DNA of 64,000 nt from Parabacteroides sp. FAFU027 (GTDB lineage: Bacteria > Bacteroidota > Bacteroidia > Bacteroidales > UBA7332), in the NCBI RefSeq assembly GCF_022808675.1, contig NZ_JAKZKV010000009.1:1-64000 (forward strand), written 5' to 3'. Positions 52,589 through 61,685 of the stretch are shown here, one piece after another. The number at the start of each line of letters is the position of its first letter. Position 1 is the stretch's first letter. The position numbers were made by a program, and so were the translations under genes. The notes beneath the pieces were generated by a model. That model was not told where the DNA came from and made no database searches. It worked only from the letters and a program-made list of their open reading frames with translations.

Positions 52589-53698
52589 TTATTTGAAAAT
52601 CTTAGTTATACTTTTATGATCAACCACCACCAGATAAAGCCCACTGCTCCACGCCGAGGTATTGATATCCAGGTGTTCGGCTGCTGAAAGGGTTGCTATT
52701 TTCAAACCGGTTGCACTATATACCTCAACCAGCTCTTTTGCTCCATCCACAGATAGAGATTCACTCACCTTTGTCGGATAAACGCTCACTCTATTATTAT
52801 CTTCAGCATTTACAACCATAGGCGTATTTCCCGGAATAATCAAAGAAGTCTGGCCAGAAATTGTACCATCCAATCCGACATTAAACTGGATATTTGACGA
52901 AGTGGTATTGTACACATAAATGGAAGAGTTAATGTCTTTCCAACCAGAAGATTTAGCACCCGGATTCCAGGCATAACATCCACTGGCTGCATTAATAGTT
53001 GCAGACCAGATCCAGGCTGTATCATTTTTCTCAATCGGATTGGCACCTGTACATCGGGCTACTCCCGGATAAAGTGCGTACCACCAGTCTCCGGTGGGCT
53101 GAATACTCTCGGCATACAGGGTGGTAGAGGCATTGGTTACAGTACCTCCCTGAAAATAGAGATTGGTTTCATTATTATTGACAGCATCATTGGTCTTTTG
53201 ACCTTTGCTTTTATCTATCAGTTTAAGAGTTACCGGAAATTTATCAGCAGTGATCACGATCTGTGTTGTACCGGTTATTTCTCCGATAGCAGAGATGGTA
53301 AACGATAAGTTATCTGTAGCACCGTAGTAGAGAATACGTTTATTCATTGGTTGCCAGCCCAATGTCTTCATATAGGGATTCCACTGATAGGTGCCTGGAG
53401 CAGCATTTAATGTAGCCTGCCAGGTCCAGTCTGATGTGTTTTTAACGAGTTGAGAACCTGTAATTCCGGCCTCTCCGCTATATAAAGGATACCACCAGTT
53501 AGTCCAGGTTGATGGAGCCAGTCCTGATGACAACCAGGCAAATAGATTCACCTCATTTTGGTCGTTCGTTTTGTTGGTTTTGGCTCCCATTGTCTGGTCA
53601 ATAACTTTGATTGTTACCGGAAATGTTGTCTGACTATGAACAGATTGAAAAAACACGAATAAAAACAAAGCCAATACACTCTTAGTAATTGTTTTCAT
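52589..53698 (-). CDS. secreted two-repeat Trp-rich protein with T9SS tail, probable glycan-binding
   Basis: The start is placed at ATG 53698 (MKTITKSVLALFLFVFF), which gives a good signal peptide cut at VHS-Q; the frame is open 17 codons further. The 369-aa product has two related units of ~130 aa beginning FPVTIKVIDQTMGAKTN and FPVTLKLIDKSKGQKTN, each with NWWYPLY/DWWYALY, a W(x)W(x)ATxNA block and Y(Q/A)WNP. These resemble carbohydrate-binding beta-sandwiches but match no family I can name. The end (~295-369) is a T9SS sorting domain (VSVYPTKVSESLSVDG ... SGLYLVVV). Confidence 0.7.
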   Translation of the reverse strand: MKTITKSVLALFLFVFFQSVHSQTTFPVTIKVIDQTMGAKTNKTNDQNEVNLFAWLSSGLAPSTWTNWWYPLYSGEAGITGSQLVKNTSDWTWQATLNAAPGTYQWNPYMKTLGWQPMNKRILYYGATDNLSFTISAIGEITGTTQIVITADKFPVTLKLIDKSKGQKTNDAVNNNETNLYFQGGTVTNASTTLYAESIQPTGDWWYALYPGVARCTGANPIEKNDTAWIWSATINAASGCYAWNPGAKSSGWKDINSSIYVYNTTSSNIQFNVGLDGTISGQTSLIIPGNTPMVVNAEDNNRVSVYPTKVSESLSVDGAKELVEVYSATGLKIATLSAAEHLDINTSAWSSGLYLVVVDHKSITKIFK

Positions 53699-53840
53699 AA
53701 TACATAAATTTAAGTTGCAAAGACGTATAGTTAATTCATTCAATAACAATTAATTATTTATGCAAAGGAGCTTTCATCAGAGACAACAGTTCCCTGACCC
53801 GTTTATCCATAAACGGGTAAATCACTCAATTTAAACAGAT

Positions 53841-53890
53841 AAAAAAAGGGCATCTCCTCAACAGAAGAAACGAACCGGGAAGATGCCCTT
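53841..53890 (-). terminator. terminator of the susCD operon
   Basis: In minus-strand direction AAGGGCATCTTCCC pairs with GAGATGCCC across a ~20-nt loop and is followed by TTTTTTT (complement of 53841-53847). It lies 11 bp after the SusE-like gene. Confidence 0.82.
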
Positions 53891-53900
53891 CAGGGAAAGA

Positions 53901-55208
53901 TTATTTTGCTACCATAGTCAAAACAGCAGCGGTATTGCCCCCGGAGAGGTCAAGCGTAATTACATAATCTCTTGTCGGATCCGGGAAATTTGCTTTGATC
54001 GGTTTGAAATTACCTGATGTTGCATTTATAGTCATAAGATCAGACGGATATGATGTGTAATTTGATGTTACAAATTCGCCACCCCATCCTTTCTGGTAGA
54101 AGAATTTAAAGTCGGCTCCATCCATTTCACAGGGCTTGATGGTTACCTGAAACTTATTGGTTCCTACTTTGGCCATGCACAATCCTTTTGACGGATCCCA
54201 GTTGATATTCCGGGCTGATGCACTTGGCTTACCCACTCCCCAACCAATAAGATAGACAGCATTGCCATCAGTGTTAAGCTGAGATAAAGCAGTGCCATTC
54301 ATCCGCTCAATGATGAAGAATTTATAAGCGAAGTTGGCCGTAACACGGTACTTGCCGCTTTCAGGTAAGAAGGTCAGTTTTCCATCCGAACCTTTGGTGA
54401 AATAATCCGGATCAATCCACCAGTTAGCATAATCCGGAAATCCGGAAACCTCAATGACCTGACCTTTGGTCAGATTCATCTCCACCTTGTAATTGTTATC
54501 ATCCACCATAGTCATTTCCGTTCCGTTAAACATCAGTTTAATAAATGGAGACGCTACACAGGTCAATGTATTAAAAGTTACATCGTAGGTTCCGGCTGTT
54601 GCATTTGAAAAAGGAATCAGACTGGTAGATCCGATCGCAATCTGGCTGTTTTCCCATCCGAAAGTCAGGCTGTTTCCCTGAGCGTTCAGAACCGGCGTTT
54701 TTATATATGCCTTGAATTTCTGAGGCAAGACAGCTGTTGCTTTGTATTGGTACTGAGCGGTTCTCAACATCTTCACCTCTGTCTTATCTTCCATGACAAG
54801 GGTCAGGAAGTCATAGTCAGGTCGTGTAACCGGAAGGTCAAACTCTTTATTCGTAATCGTAAAGTTGATATTTTGCAGAACCAGCTTAACGGTTGCAGTA
54901 GCATTAGGAACGTTGGCATAATAAGGAACAAATATTTTCCCGGAATATATGCCATTTGTTTTCGTACGTATAACCGTTTCCGAAACTTTTTCATCACCAT
55001 AATACAGTTGAGCTTTCAATGTGGACAATGGAATATTATCACTCACATTGGCTGAAAAAGTGACACTGTCACCAAAATTTGCAGCAGTAGCAACAGTCGG
55101 ATTGTCTATAACAGGATTACCAATACTTTGCTCTTTTTCGCTACATGCAGAAAATGCCAACAAAAGAATGGCAGTTAACTGCATCAATAAATATTTTCTC
55201 ATAACCAT
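53901..55208 (-). CDS. SusE/SusF-like surface glycan-binding lipoprotein
   Basis: Start at ATG 55208 (MVMRKYLLMQLTAIL) or 55202; both give a lipobox LAFSAC and a Cys near residue 20. The mature 415 aa show an N-terminal Ig-like domain (~30-125, VTFSANVSDNIPLSTLKAQLYYG) and two or three beta domains with SusE/F features: NYKVEMNLTKGQVIEVSGFPDYANWWIDPDYF, then GKYRVTANFAYKFFIIER and VTIKPCEMDGADFKFF. It should sit on the cell surface and help SusC/D capture glycan. Between the GH30 lipoprotein and the operon terminator. Confidence 0.82.
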   Translation of the reverse strand: MVMRKYLLMQLTAILLLAFSACSEKEQSIGNPVIDNPTVATAANFGDSVTFSANVSDNIPLSTLKAQLYYGDEKVSETVIRTKTNGIYSGKIFVPYYANVPNATATVKLVLQNINFTITNKEFDLPVTRPDYDFLTLVMEDKTEVKMLRTAQYQYKATAVLPQKFKAYIKTPVLNAQGNSLTFGWENSQIAIGSTSLIPFSNATAGTYDVTFNTLTCVASPFIKLMFNGTEMTMVDDNNYKVEMNLTKGQVIEVSGFPDYANWWIDPDYFTKGSDGKLTFLPESGKYRVTANFAYKFFIIERMNGTALSQLNTDGNAVYLIGWGVGKPSASARNINWDPSKGLCMAKVGTNKFQVTIKPCEMDGADFKFFYQKGWGGEFVTSNYTSYPSDLMTINATSGNFKPIKANFPDPTRDYVITLDLSGGNTAAVLTMVAK

Positions 55209-55224
55209 TATGTTTAAGGTTGAA

Positions 55225-56715
55225 TTATTTTTTCCACTTGTATGATACGACACTCATTGCCGGAACAGAATAGGTGAATGAATTGACTCCCTGGGATATG
55301 GTAATGTTCAGAGGATTCGTATTCTCATTCAACAACACCAGAGCATAAGAACCATCCGGATTCAGGAAAGCCGAATAAGTCAATCCAGAAGGGTTATACC
55401 CCGACGAACCAATACGATATGCACCCGGAGTAATCACCTTTGCCAGATGTGATATGGTGTAGAAATGGCTGTTTTTAGTCATGGTAACATAGTCTGATGA
55501 ATTTATATCAATGGCTCCCAGACACATATTACATCCTCCCGGACGATAAGGTGCGTGATTGTCATCCAGCATAAAATTCCAGACCATAACCGCTTTACTC
55601 CAGTTATTGATGGTTCCGAGACATACTTCCCGCATATTCCAGATCAGGTCATCGGCAAATTTGTATCCGGAGCCCCAGAGTCCGATAGACATCTCTGTGA
55701 AATAGAGATTCTTATCGGGACGTGCATTGTGGACATTGAGCAATTCCGCTTTGTCTCCACCATAGGCATGGTATGCAGCCCCATCAATATACTGAGCAGC
55801 CTCAGAATCGTTGTAAATGTTCACCGGATAACTTTGCTCACTAGCAATGTTGTCGTAATTATAGTTATGGTCGAAAGCGATAATTTTAGTCTGAATATTA
55901 TTCTTTTTAAAAGCCGGTCCAAGTGCCGTCTTTATAAAATCACGCTGTTCGGTCCAGTACATCAGCATTGAAGCCGAGTTGCCGGCGTTGAGAGGTTCGT
56001 TCTGTACCGTTACGGCATAAATATCTATGCCTTCAGTTTTCATGGCCTGAATAAACTTCACAAAATAGGTAGCATAATCCTGATAGTAGTCCGGATTAAG
56101 ATGTCCACCGGTCCAGCTGTTATAAAGCTGTTTGTCGGTCAGGTTATTCACCTTCATCCATCGTGGACAAGTCCAGGGAGATGCCAGTATTTTGATTTTA
56201 GGATTTATGGCCAGAATCTCTTTCAGCACAGGAAGTAAATCCCGTTTATCATAAGCATGTAACGCAAAGTTTTCGATTCCTTTTGTATCACAACATGTGT
56301 ACTCATCCATCGAAAAATCCGAACAGCCTAATGATATGCGGATAAAACTATACCCGTTTCCCGAAATCGTATCAAACGTCTCCTTCAATAACTTAGCCCG
56401 GTTAGCAGCAGTCATTTTCAGCAGATTGTAACATGAGGAACCAGTTATTGCGGCTCCAAATCCATCCATTTGCTGATATTTGACCTCCGGATTTACCACA
56501 ATGGTATTCGGAGACATATTGGGCTTGGTATTAAAGTTTACCGGCATCTGTTTCAATAGCAACGAGCGTGCAGCATTTGTGACATATACACCTACCTCCG
56601 AAGTTACAGGTGGGTTATTGTCATCATTATTATTGTTGTTAGTAGTAATCTCTTTTGCACAAGAAAACAGGCTCACGCTTATGGCAAAAAAGATTGTCAG
56701 ATATAAAACTCTCAT
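55225..56715 (-). CDS. GH30 glucanase, surface lipoprotein
   Basis: Start at ATG 56715 (MRVLYLTIFFAISVSLFSC), giving lipobox LFSC with Cys19 and an Asn/Asp-rich tether (TTNNNNNDDNNPP), as in surface-exposed PUL lipoproteins. The 496-aa enzyme shows QQMDGFGAAITGSSCYNLLK, YSFIRISLGCSDFS, ASPWTCPRWMKVNN, YAVTVQNEPLNAGN (acid/base Glu) and NLYFTEMSIG (nucleophile). It is the likely endo-acting enzyme that makes the oligosaccharides for SusC/D. Gap of 16 bp to the SusE-like gene and 42 bp to susD, all one operon. Confidence 0.94.
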   Translation of the reverse strand: MRVLYLTIFFAISVSLFSCAKEITTNNNNNDDNNPPVTSEVGVYVTNAARSLLLKQMPVNFNTKPNMSPNTIVVNPEVKYQQMDGFGAAITGSSCYNLLKMTAANRAKLLKETFDTISGNGYSFIRISLGCSDFSMDEYTCCDTKGIENFALHAYDKRDLLPVLKEILAINPKIKILASPWTCPRWMKVNNLTDKQLYNSWTGGHLNPDYYQDYATYFVKFIQAMKTEGIDIYAVTVQNEPLNAGNSASMLMYWTEQRDFIKTALGPAFKKNNIQTKIIAFDHNYNYDNIASEQSYPVNIYNDSEAAQYIDGAAYHAYGGDKAELLNVHNARPDKNLYFTEMSIGLWGSGYKFADDLIWNMREVCLGTINNWSKAVMVWNFMLDDNHAPYRPGGCNMCLGAIDINSSDYVTMTKNSHFYTISHLAKVITPGAYRIGSSGYNPSGLTYSAFLNPDGSYALVLLNENTNPLNITISQGVNSFTYSVPAMSVVSYKWKK

Positions 56716-56757
56716 CTTCACTAGTTTTGGTAAATGTATATGCACTAAAGCCGTGTA

Positions 56758-58266
56758 TCAATAACCTTCGTTCTGAGTCAGGCTCGGGTTTTTATCCAAT
56801 TGGGTTTGAGGAACAGGAAGTAAGATATTCTTATCATTAACCGTTGCCATCTTAGCCCGGCCTGCATCCCTCGCATTTAACGTATTCATCACGTTGAAGA
56901 CCTTTCCGGTGCGTAGCAGGTCAAACCAGCGCTGTCCTTCAAATGCCAGTTCAAGGCGTCGTTCTTTCAGTACAGCTTCACGCATCAGATCCGGTGAAGC
57001 TTTGGTAGTTGATGACAAACCGGAGAGATTAACTCTGGAACGAATCTGGTCAACCAAAGCAGCGGCTTCTGCCAGGCTGTTTTGCTCCACATAAGCTTCC
57101 GCTTTTAAAAGAAGGATATCTGCCAGACGAAGTTTGATAATGCTGTTGTATTTAGAGCGGGTTTTGTACATGAACGGATAATGTGATGACGGATAGTGGT
57201 TGCTCCATGACGGTTGCCCCCATACTATCGCTTCATTTTCACGAATAGCATCACCTTCATTATCAAAAGCCTTTATCAGGTCACGGGATGGAGTTATCCA
57301 TTTGGCCCAGTTATATGTACTACTTGGATCACAAAGGTCAATACCAAACATCCAGGTTACCCAGTTACCGCTACCCTGAGGATATACGATTTCGAAAATG
57401 GATTCAGCGGAATTTCTGAGTTTACAATCAGTTTTAGCAGCATTAACGGCAAAGAGGTCGGTGTAAGCAACCAATGACAAGCCGTCTGCCTGTACCTTCG
57501 AGCAATAATCAATAACTTTGGCGTAATCACGCATCGGCTTCTCGGCATATACCTTCGCCAACAATGCTCTTGCTACGGTTTTTGACAGGACGAATTTATT
57601 GACTGCATCAATATTCGGTGCATTTTTCTCTCCTTCTGTCAAATCTGCAATAATCTGCTCATAGACTTTTGCAACTGGTTGTCTGGATGGATAAAGTAAT
57701 GGATAGATTTGCTCGATATTATCAGAAGTAATATCCGGAGTCTCCTGTGTAACCACAGGCACATCTCCCCACAAACGAACCATATCAAATAACATCCAGG
57801 CTCTCCATATTCTGGCTTCCGCTTTCCACTGTACTCTTTCAGCTGATGTAAGAGCCGGGTCAGGCACTGAATCTATGTTACAAATGATACGGTTGGCTGT
57901 AGTTATCTGACCCAGAAATGAATTCCAGTCTCGCTCAATGTTTTTGTTGGTGCCGTCCTGTGTCTGTTGTTCCAGACTGGTCAGTTCGCTACCGGAGGTT
58001 CCGCAATACGCATTGTCAGCATGTGTCTCTGTATAGACCAGGAAATCAAGATACCACCCTTCCTGTGAATTAGTGATGCTATTATACATGCTCTGATATT
58101 GCGCCAGCATTTCAGCCCGGGTTGCATATTTCACACTCGATGTATCGGTTTTCTGTCCGACTGTAAGTTCACTAAAACCGGAAATCGGATTTCTGTTCAG
58201 ATCACAGGAAGCCAGCGAATAAACTACTGTTCCCAGCACCAATATATGTTTGAATACTTTTCTCAT
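56758..58266 (-). CDS. susD: SusD/RagB family outer-membrane lipoprotein
   Basis: A 502-aa lipoprotein that forms the lid over SusC and binds the glycan. Lipobox SLASC (Cys20) follows the signal peptide. TPR-like helical pattern and family landmarks: RIWRAWMLFDMVRLWGDVPVVTQ, TVARALLAKVYAEKP, and the C-terminal LRLADILLLKAEAYVEQN, LKERRLELAFEGQRWFDLLRTG, LLPVPQTQLDKNPSLTQN. Length is normal. Starts 11 bp after the SusC stop. Confidence 0.97.
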   Translation of the reverse strand: MRKVFKHILVLGTVVYSLASCDLNRNPISGFSELTVGQKTDTSSVKYATRAEMLAQYQSMYNSITNSQEGWYLDFLVYTETHADNAYCGTSGSELTSLEQQTQDGTNKNIERDWNSFLGQITTANRIICNIDSVPDPALTSAERVQWKAEARIWRAWMLFDMVRLWGDVPVVTQETPDITSDNIEQIYPLLYPSRQPVAKVYEQIIADLTEGEKNAPNIDAVNKFVLSKTVARALLAKVYAEKPMRDYAKVIDYCSKVQADGLSLVAYTDLFAVNAAKTDCKLRNSAESIFEIVYPQGSGNWVTWMFGIDLCDPSSTYNWAKWITPSRDLIKAFDNEGDAIRENEAIVWGQPSWSNHYPSSHYPFMYKTRSKYNSIIKLRLADILLLKAEAYVEQNSLAEAAALVDQIRSRVNLSGLSSTTKASPDLMREAVLKERRLELAFEGQRWFDLLRTGKVFNVMNTLNARDAGRAKMATVNDKNILLPVPQTQLDKNPSLTQNEGY

Positions 58267-58277
58267 GGCATTTTACA

Positions 58278-61200
58278 TTATAATTCGACATTTACCCCAA
58301 AAATGAAGGTTTTTACCTGTGGGTATGAGCCCCAGTCTATTCCCTGAACCATTGAACTTCCTCCCCATTGGTTAACCTCAGGGTCAAAGCCTTTGTATTT
58401 AGTCAGAGTCAACAGATTCTGAGCGGTAAGATAGGGTTGGATCTTTCCTATTGACCATTTCTTCAGTAGCCTGGAAGGTACATTATAAGATAGGGTCAGT
58501 GTTTTCAATCTCAGGTAACTGCCATCTTCAATAAAGCGGGTTGAAGTTCTGATGTTATCCGTATTTCTGACAGCTCTTGGTATATCGGTAATTTGTCCCA
58601 GAATCTTCCAGCGGCGAAGCACCTCGGTCGATTGGTTTTTAGCATCATACATACCTTCTGTTTCAATGCGTGAAGCGTTGTAAATGTCATTACCGTAAGA
58701 CCCCTGGAAAAAGACATTCAGATTGAAGCCTTTATAAGAGAAATTGTTAGTCAGGCCATAGGTAAACTTCGGATTAGGATTACCGATATATGTTTTATCG
58801 CTGGATGTTATTTTGCCATTACCATCCAGATCTTTGTATTTGATATCACCGGTTTCAGGATCAACACCTTCACTGACATATCCCCAGAACATACCCAGCG
58901 GTTTACCTTCTGTCATGCGAACGGCATATTCGCTGGTTGCTTCAGAAGTAACCCCATCATAATATATCTTCTGCAATGTAAGTTTAGTCACTTTGTTTCG
59001 GTTCATCGAGAAATTAAAATCCGTTTCCCACTGGAATTTCCCGGTAATATTCTTGGAATTGATTCCAAATTCAAGACCTTTGTTTTGCATTTCACCCTCA
59101 TTTCTATAGATGCTGCTTACTGAAGCGGTTGACGGAAGAGGCACATTCATCAACAGATTAGTTGTGTATTTGTAATATGCATCTGCATTCAGGGTTAATC
59201 TGTTGTTTAGCATCGTGAAATCCACACCGATATTGGATTGAGTGGTAGTTTCCCAGGTCAGATCTTCATTTTTCAAATTTGATGGATAAAGGGTCACCAT
59301 CGCATCTGCTTTTCCGGTCTCCCACCAGTTTTGACGACTGATTCCGTAAAGCTGCAAATAGGAATAATCACCGATCCCCGATTGGTTACCTGTTTTACCC
59401 CAACCGCCACGCAATTTCAGGTCATTGATCCAGGAATAGGATTTCATAAAATCTTCCGATGAAATACGCCATGCCACTGAAGCTGATGGGAAATATCCCC
59501 AACGGCCTTTAGGGGCAAGTTTGGAAGAACCGTCTGAACGGAAATTTATGGTTGCCAGATATTTGCTGTTATAGTTGTACGCCAGACGTCCGATATAAGA
59601 CATAATGGCCCAATCGGAAGCTGATGTTCCGTTACCCTGTGATACTTTATTCGCCGCATTCAGCGTTTTGATATCAGAACCGGAGAAGTGATCTGCTGTC
59701 TGATAGGATTGAGACCATTGCGAAGTTGTATAGGATGTACCTCCTAAGGCTGAAACAGTGTGTTTTCCAAATACTTTGTCATAAGTCAGAATGTTATCCA
59801 TGATCAGGATGGTACTTAATGAGCGGGTATCGGATGCCGAACCATACTGTGAGCGTCCATACGAAGTAGATACCGGGTCTAGAAAGCTGGTATAGTTATA
59901 ATAAACCCGGTCCAAAGAATTGGTTGTTTTATACTTCAATGCTGGAGAAAAAGTAATCTCTCCGGTTGCTGTTCCCAGAAAACGGTTATTATCCGTATTG
60001 TTATCCTTTGTCCGGGACATATTCTCTACCGGATGTGTTACATTGGCTCCGTAAAAATTATTATAGTACCAGCCCGGATTGGTTTCATCCCAGATTTTAC
60101 CGTAAGTCGGAGTATTGATCACTGACAATACCACACCGGCACGGTTTGCCCCTGTACCTGAAATAATACCATTGCTGGAATAGTCTGAATAAGCCATATT
60201 GGTAGACAGTTTAAACCAGCTTCTGATTTGATTCTCGAGATTCGCTCTCAGGTTATACCGTTCGTAATAGGCTACTTTGATTACTCCGGCATCTTTGGTA
60301 TAACCACCTGAGATAAAATATCTCATCTTGTCGTTTCCATTTGAAACGGACAACTGATAGTTTTGATTCAACCCTGTACGGTAGGTTTCATTAAACCAAT
60401 CGGTTTCATCTTTCAGGCCGTCAGGCAACACTACTGCTCCGTTTTCATCCATCAGCTCTTTATATTGTGCCACGTTCAATGATTTCATGTGTTTAATCAC
60501 ATTACTGACCCCATAGTAAGAGCTTAGTGAAATTTTCGCATCTCCTTTGGCACCGTTTTTGGTCGTAATCAAAACCACACCATTTGATGCTCTTGAACCG
60601 TATATGGCTGCCGAAGAGGCATCTTTCAATATCTGCATTGATTCGATATCAGATGGTGCCAGAAAGTTAATCTCAGTCATGGGCACACCATCCACTACAT
60701 ACAACGGATCATTACTGGCAGTAATAGAAGAAGATCCGCGTACCCGCACCACCATACCGGCTCCGGGCTGTCCACTCGGCTGCATGACCTGTACTCCGGC
60801 AGCTTTACCTTGTATAGCTTGTGCTGCTGAAACGATCGGACGTTCTGTGATATCTTTTGTTGAAACAGTAGTAACAGCAGTAGTTACATCTTTGCGTTTC
60901 ATCGTACCGTAACCCACTACCACAACTTCTTCCAGTTGTTTTGTATCTTCCTGCAGAATGATAGATACCGCTCCCGACTTACCGATATTCTTTTCTGCCG
61001 GTAAGAAACCGATGTATGAAACCGTTAATACGGTATTTTCCGGTGCCTGCATCGAGAAATTACCATTGACATCCGTAATCGTACCGTTTGTGGTTCCTTT
61101 TATCACAATATTAGCGCCAATAATGGGCTCACCTTTGGAATCTTTCACGGTCCCGGTAATCCCTTTTGACGACTTTTTTTCAACATTGATGATTTTATCG

Positions 61201-61517
61201 GGAGTCAGCACGATCAGGTTATTTTCTTTCTTCTCCCAGCTAATGCCAGTCCCGGTGAACAACTGTTTCAAGGCATTATCGATCGTTGAGTTCTTTACAG
61301 AAAGGGATGAGACTTTGTTGAGGGCAACAAAATCATTATTATAGAAGAACCGGTATTCTGTATTTTTCTCAATTGTCTTAAGTATCTGGCGAATAGGCTG
61401 ATTTTTCACATTCACAGTAACCTGTGCAAACAGCCCTGATACGGCAAAAAAGCTCAAGACCACCAGACAGAAAAAGCGGGTATAATGACTTTTCCTGAAG
61501 ATAGAATTGTTTTTCAT
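58278..61517 (-). CDS. susC: SusC/RagA TonB-linked outer-membrane transporter with STN domain
   Basis: A 1079-aa glycan transporter. Order: signal peptide (LFA-Q), STN signalling domain (~35-105, IRQILKTIEKNTEYRFFYNN), carboxypeptidase-regulatory-like domain (~118-200, GITGTVKDSKGEPIIGANIVIKG in part), a TonB-box-like stretch (EEVVVVGYGTMKRKDVT), plug domain with VVDGVP and SSAAIYGSRASNGVVLITTK, and a 22-strand barrel ending FIFGVNVEL. The STN domain contacts FecR-type anti-sigma factors, matching the fecR and ECF sigma genes just upstream. Heads the susCD operon. Confidence 0.97.
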   Translation of the reverse strand: MKNNSIFRKSHYTRFFCLVVLSFFAVSGLFAQVTVNVKNQPIRQILKTIEKNTEYRFFYNNDFVALNKVSSLSVKNSTIDNALKQLFTGTGISWEKKENNLIVLTPDKIINVEKKSSKGITGTVKDSKGEPIIGANIVIKGTTNGTITDVNGNFSMQAPENTVLTVSYIGFLPAEKNIGKSGAVSIILQEDTKQLEEVVVVGYGTMKRKDVTTAVTTVSTKDITERPIVSAAQAIQGKAAGVQVMQPSGQPGAGMVVRVRGSSSITASNDPLYVVDGVPMTEINFLAPSDIESMQILKDASSAAIYGSRASNGVVLITTKNGAKGDAKISLSSYYGVSNVIKHMKSLNVAQYKELMDENGAVVLPDGLKDETDWFNETYRTGLNQNYQLSVSNGNDKMRYFISGGYTKDAGVIKVAYYERYNLRANLENQIRSWFKLSTNMAYSDYSSNGIISGTGANRAGVVLSVINTPTYGKIWDETNPGWYYNNFYGANVTHPVENMSRTKDNNTDNNRFLGTATGEITFSPALKYKTTNSLDRVYYNYTSFLDPVSTSYGRSQYGSASDTRSLSTILIMDNILTYDKVFGKHTVSALGGTSYTTSQWSQSYQTADHFSGSDIKTLNAANKVSQGNGTSASDWAIMSYIGRLAYNYNSKYLATINFRSDGSSKLAPKGRWGYFPSASVAWRISSEDFMKSYSWINDLKLRGGWGKTGNQSGIGDYSYLQLYGISRQNWWETGKADAMVTLYPSNLKNEDLTWETTTQSNIGVDFTMLNNRLTLNADAYYKYTTNLLMNVPLPSTASVSSIYRNEGEMQNKGLEFGINSKNITGKFQWETDFNFSMNRNKVTKLTLQKIYYDGVTSEATSEYAVRMTEGKPLGMFWGYVSEGVDPETGDIKYKDLDGNGKITSSDKTYIGNPNPKFTYGLTNNFSYKGFNLNVFFQGSYGNDIYNASRIETEGMYDAKNQSTEVLRRWKILGQITDIPRAVRNTDNIRTSTRFIEDGSYLRLKTLTLSYNVPSRLLKKWSIGKIQPYLTAQNLLTLTKYKGFDPEVNQWGGSSMVQGIDWGSYPQVKTFIFGVNVEL

Positions 61518-61609
61518 AGTTTAATTCTTACATTTGTAAATTAGATGATTGACAATAAGTTGCTTAAAGTTTTTGCGGACATAAGCACACTACACAAATC
61601 ATTGGCAAA

Positions 61610-61632
61610 GGGGAATGAGTTATGCGTTCCCC
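61610..61632. terminator. hairpin between fecR and susC
   Basis: GGGGAA (61610-61615) pairs with TTCCCC (61627-61632), with CTCTTTTTTTT after it on the plus strand and AAAGG on the minus side. It may end the fecR transcript or be part of the susC leader. Confidence 0.45.
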
Positions 61633-61685
61633 TCTTTTTTTTAAGGAGGAATCCGGTAAATTTTTCTCATAGATAACTGTATTAT

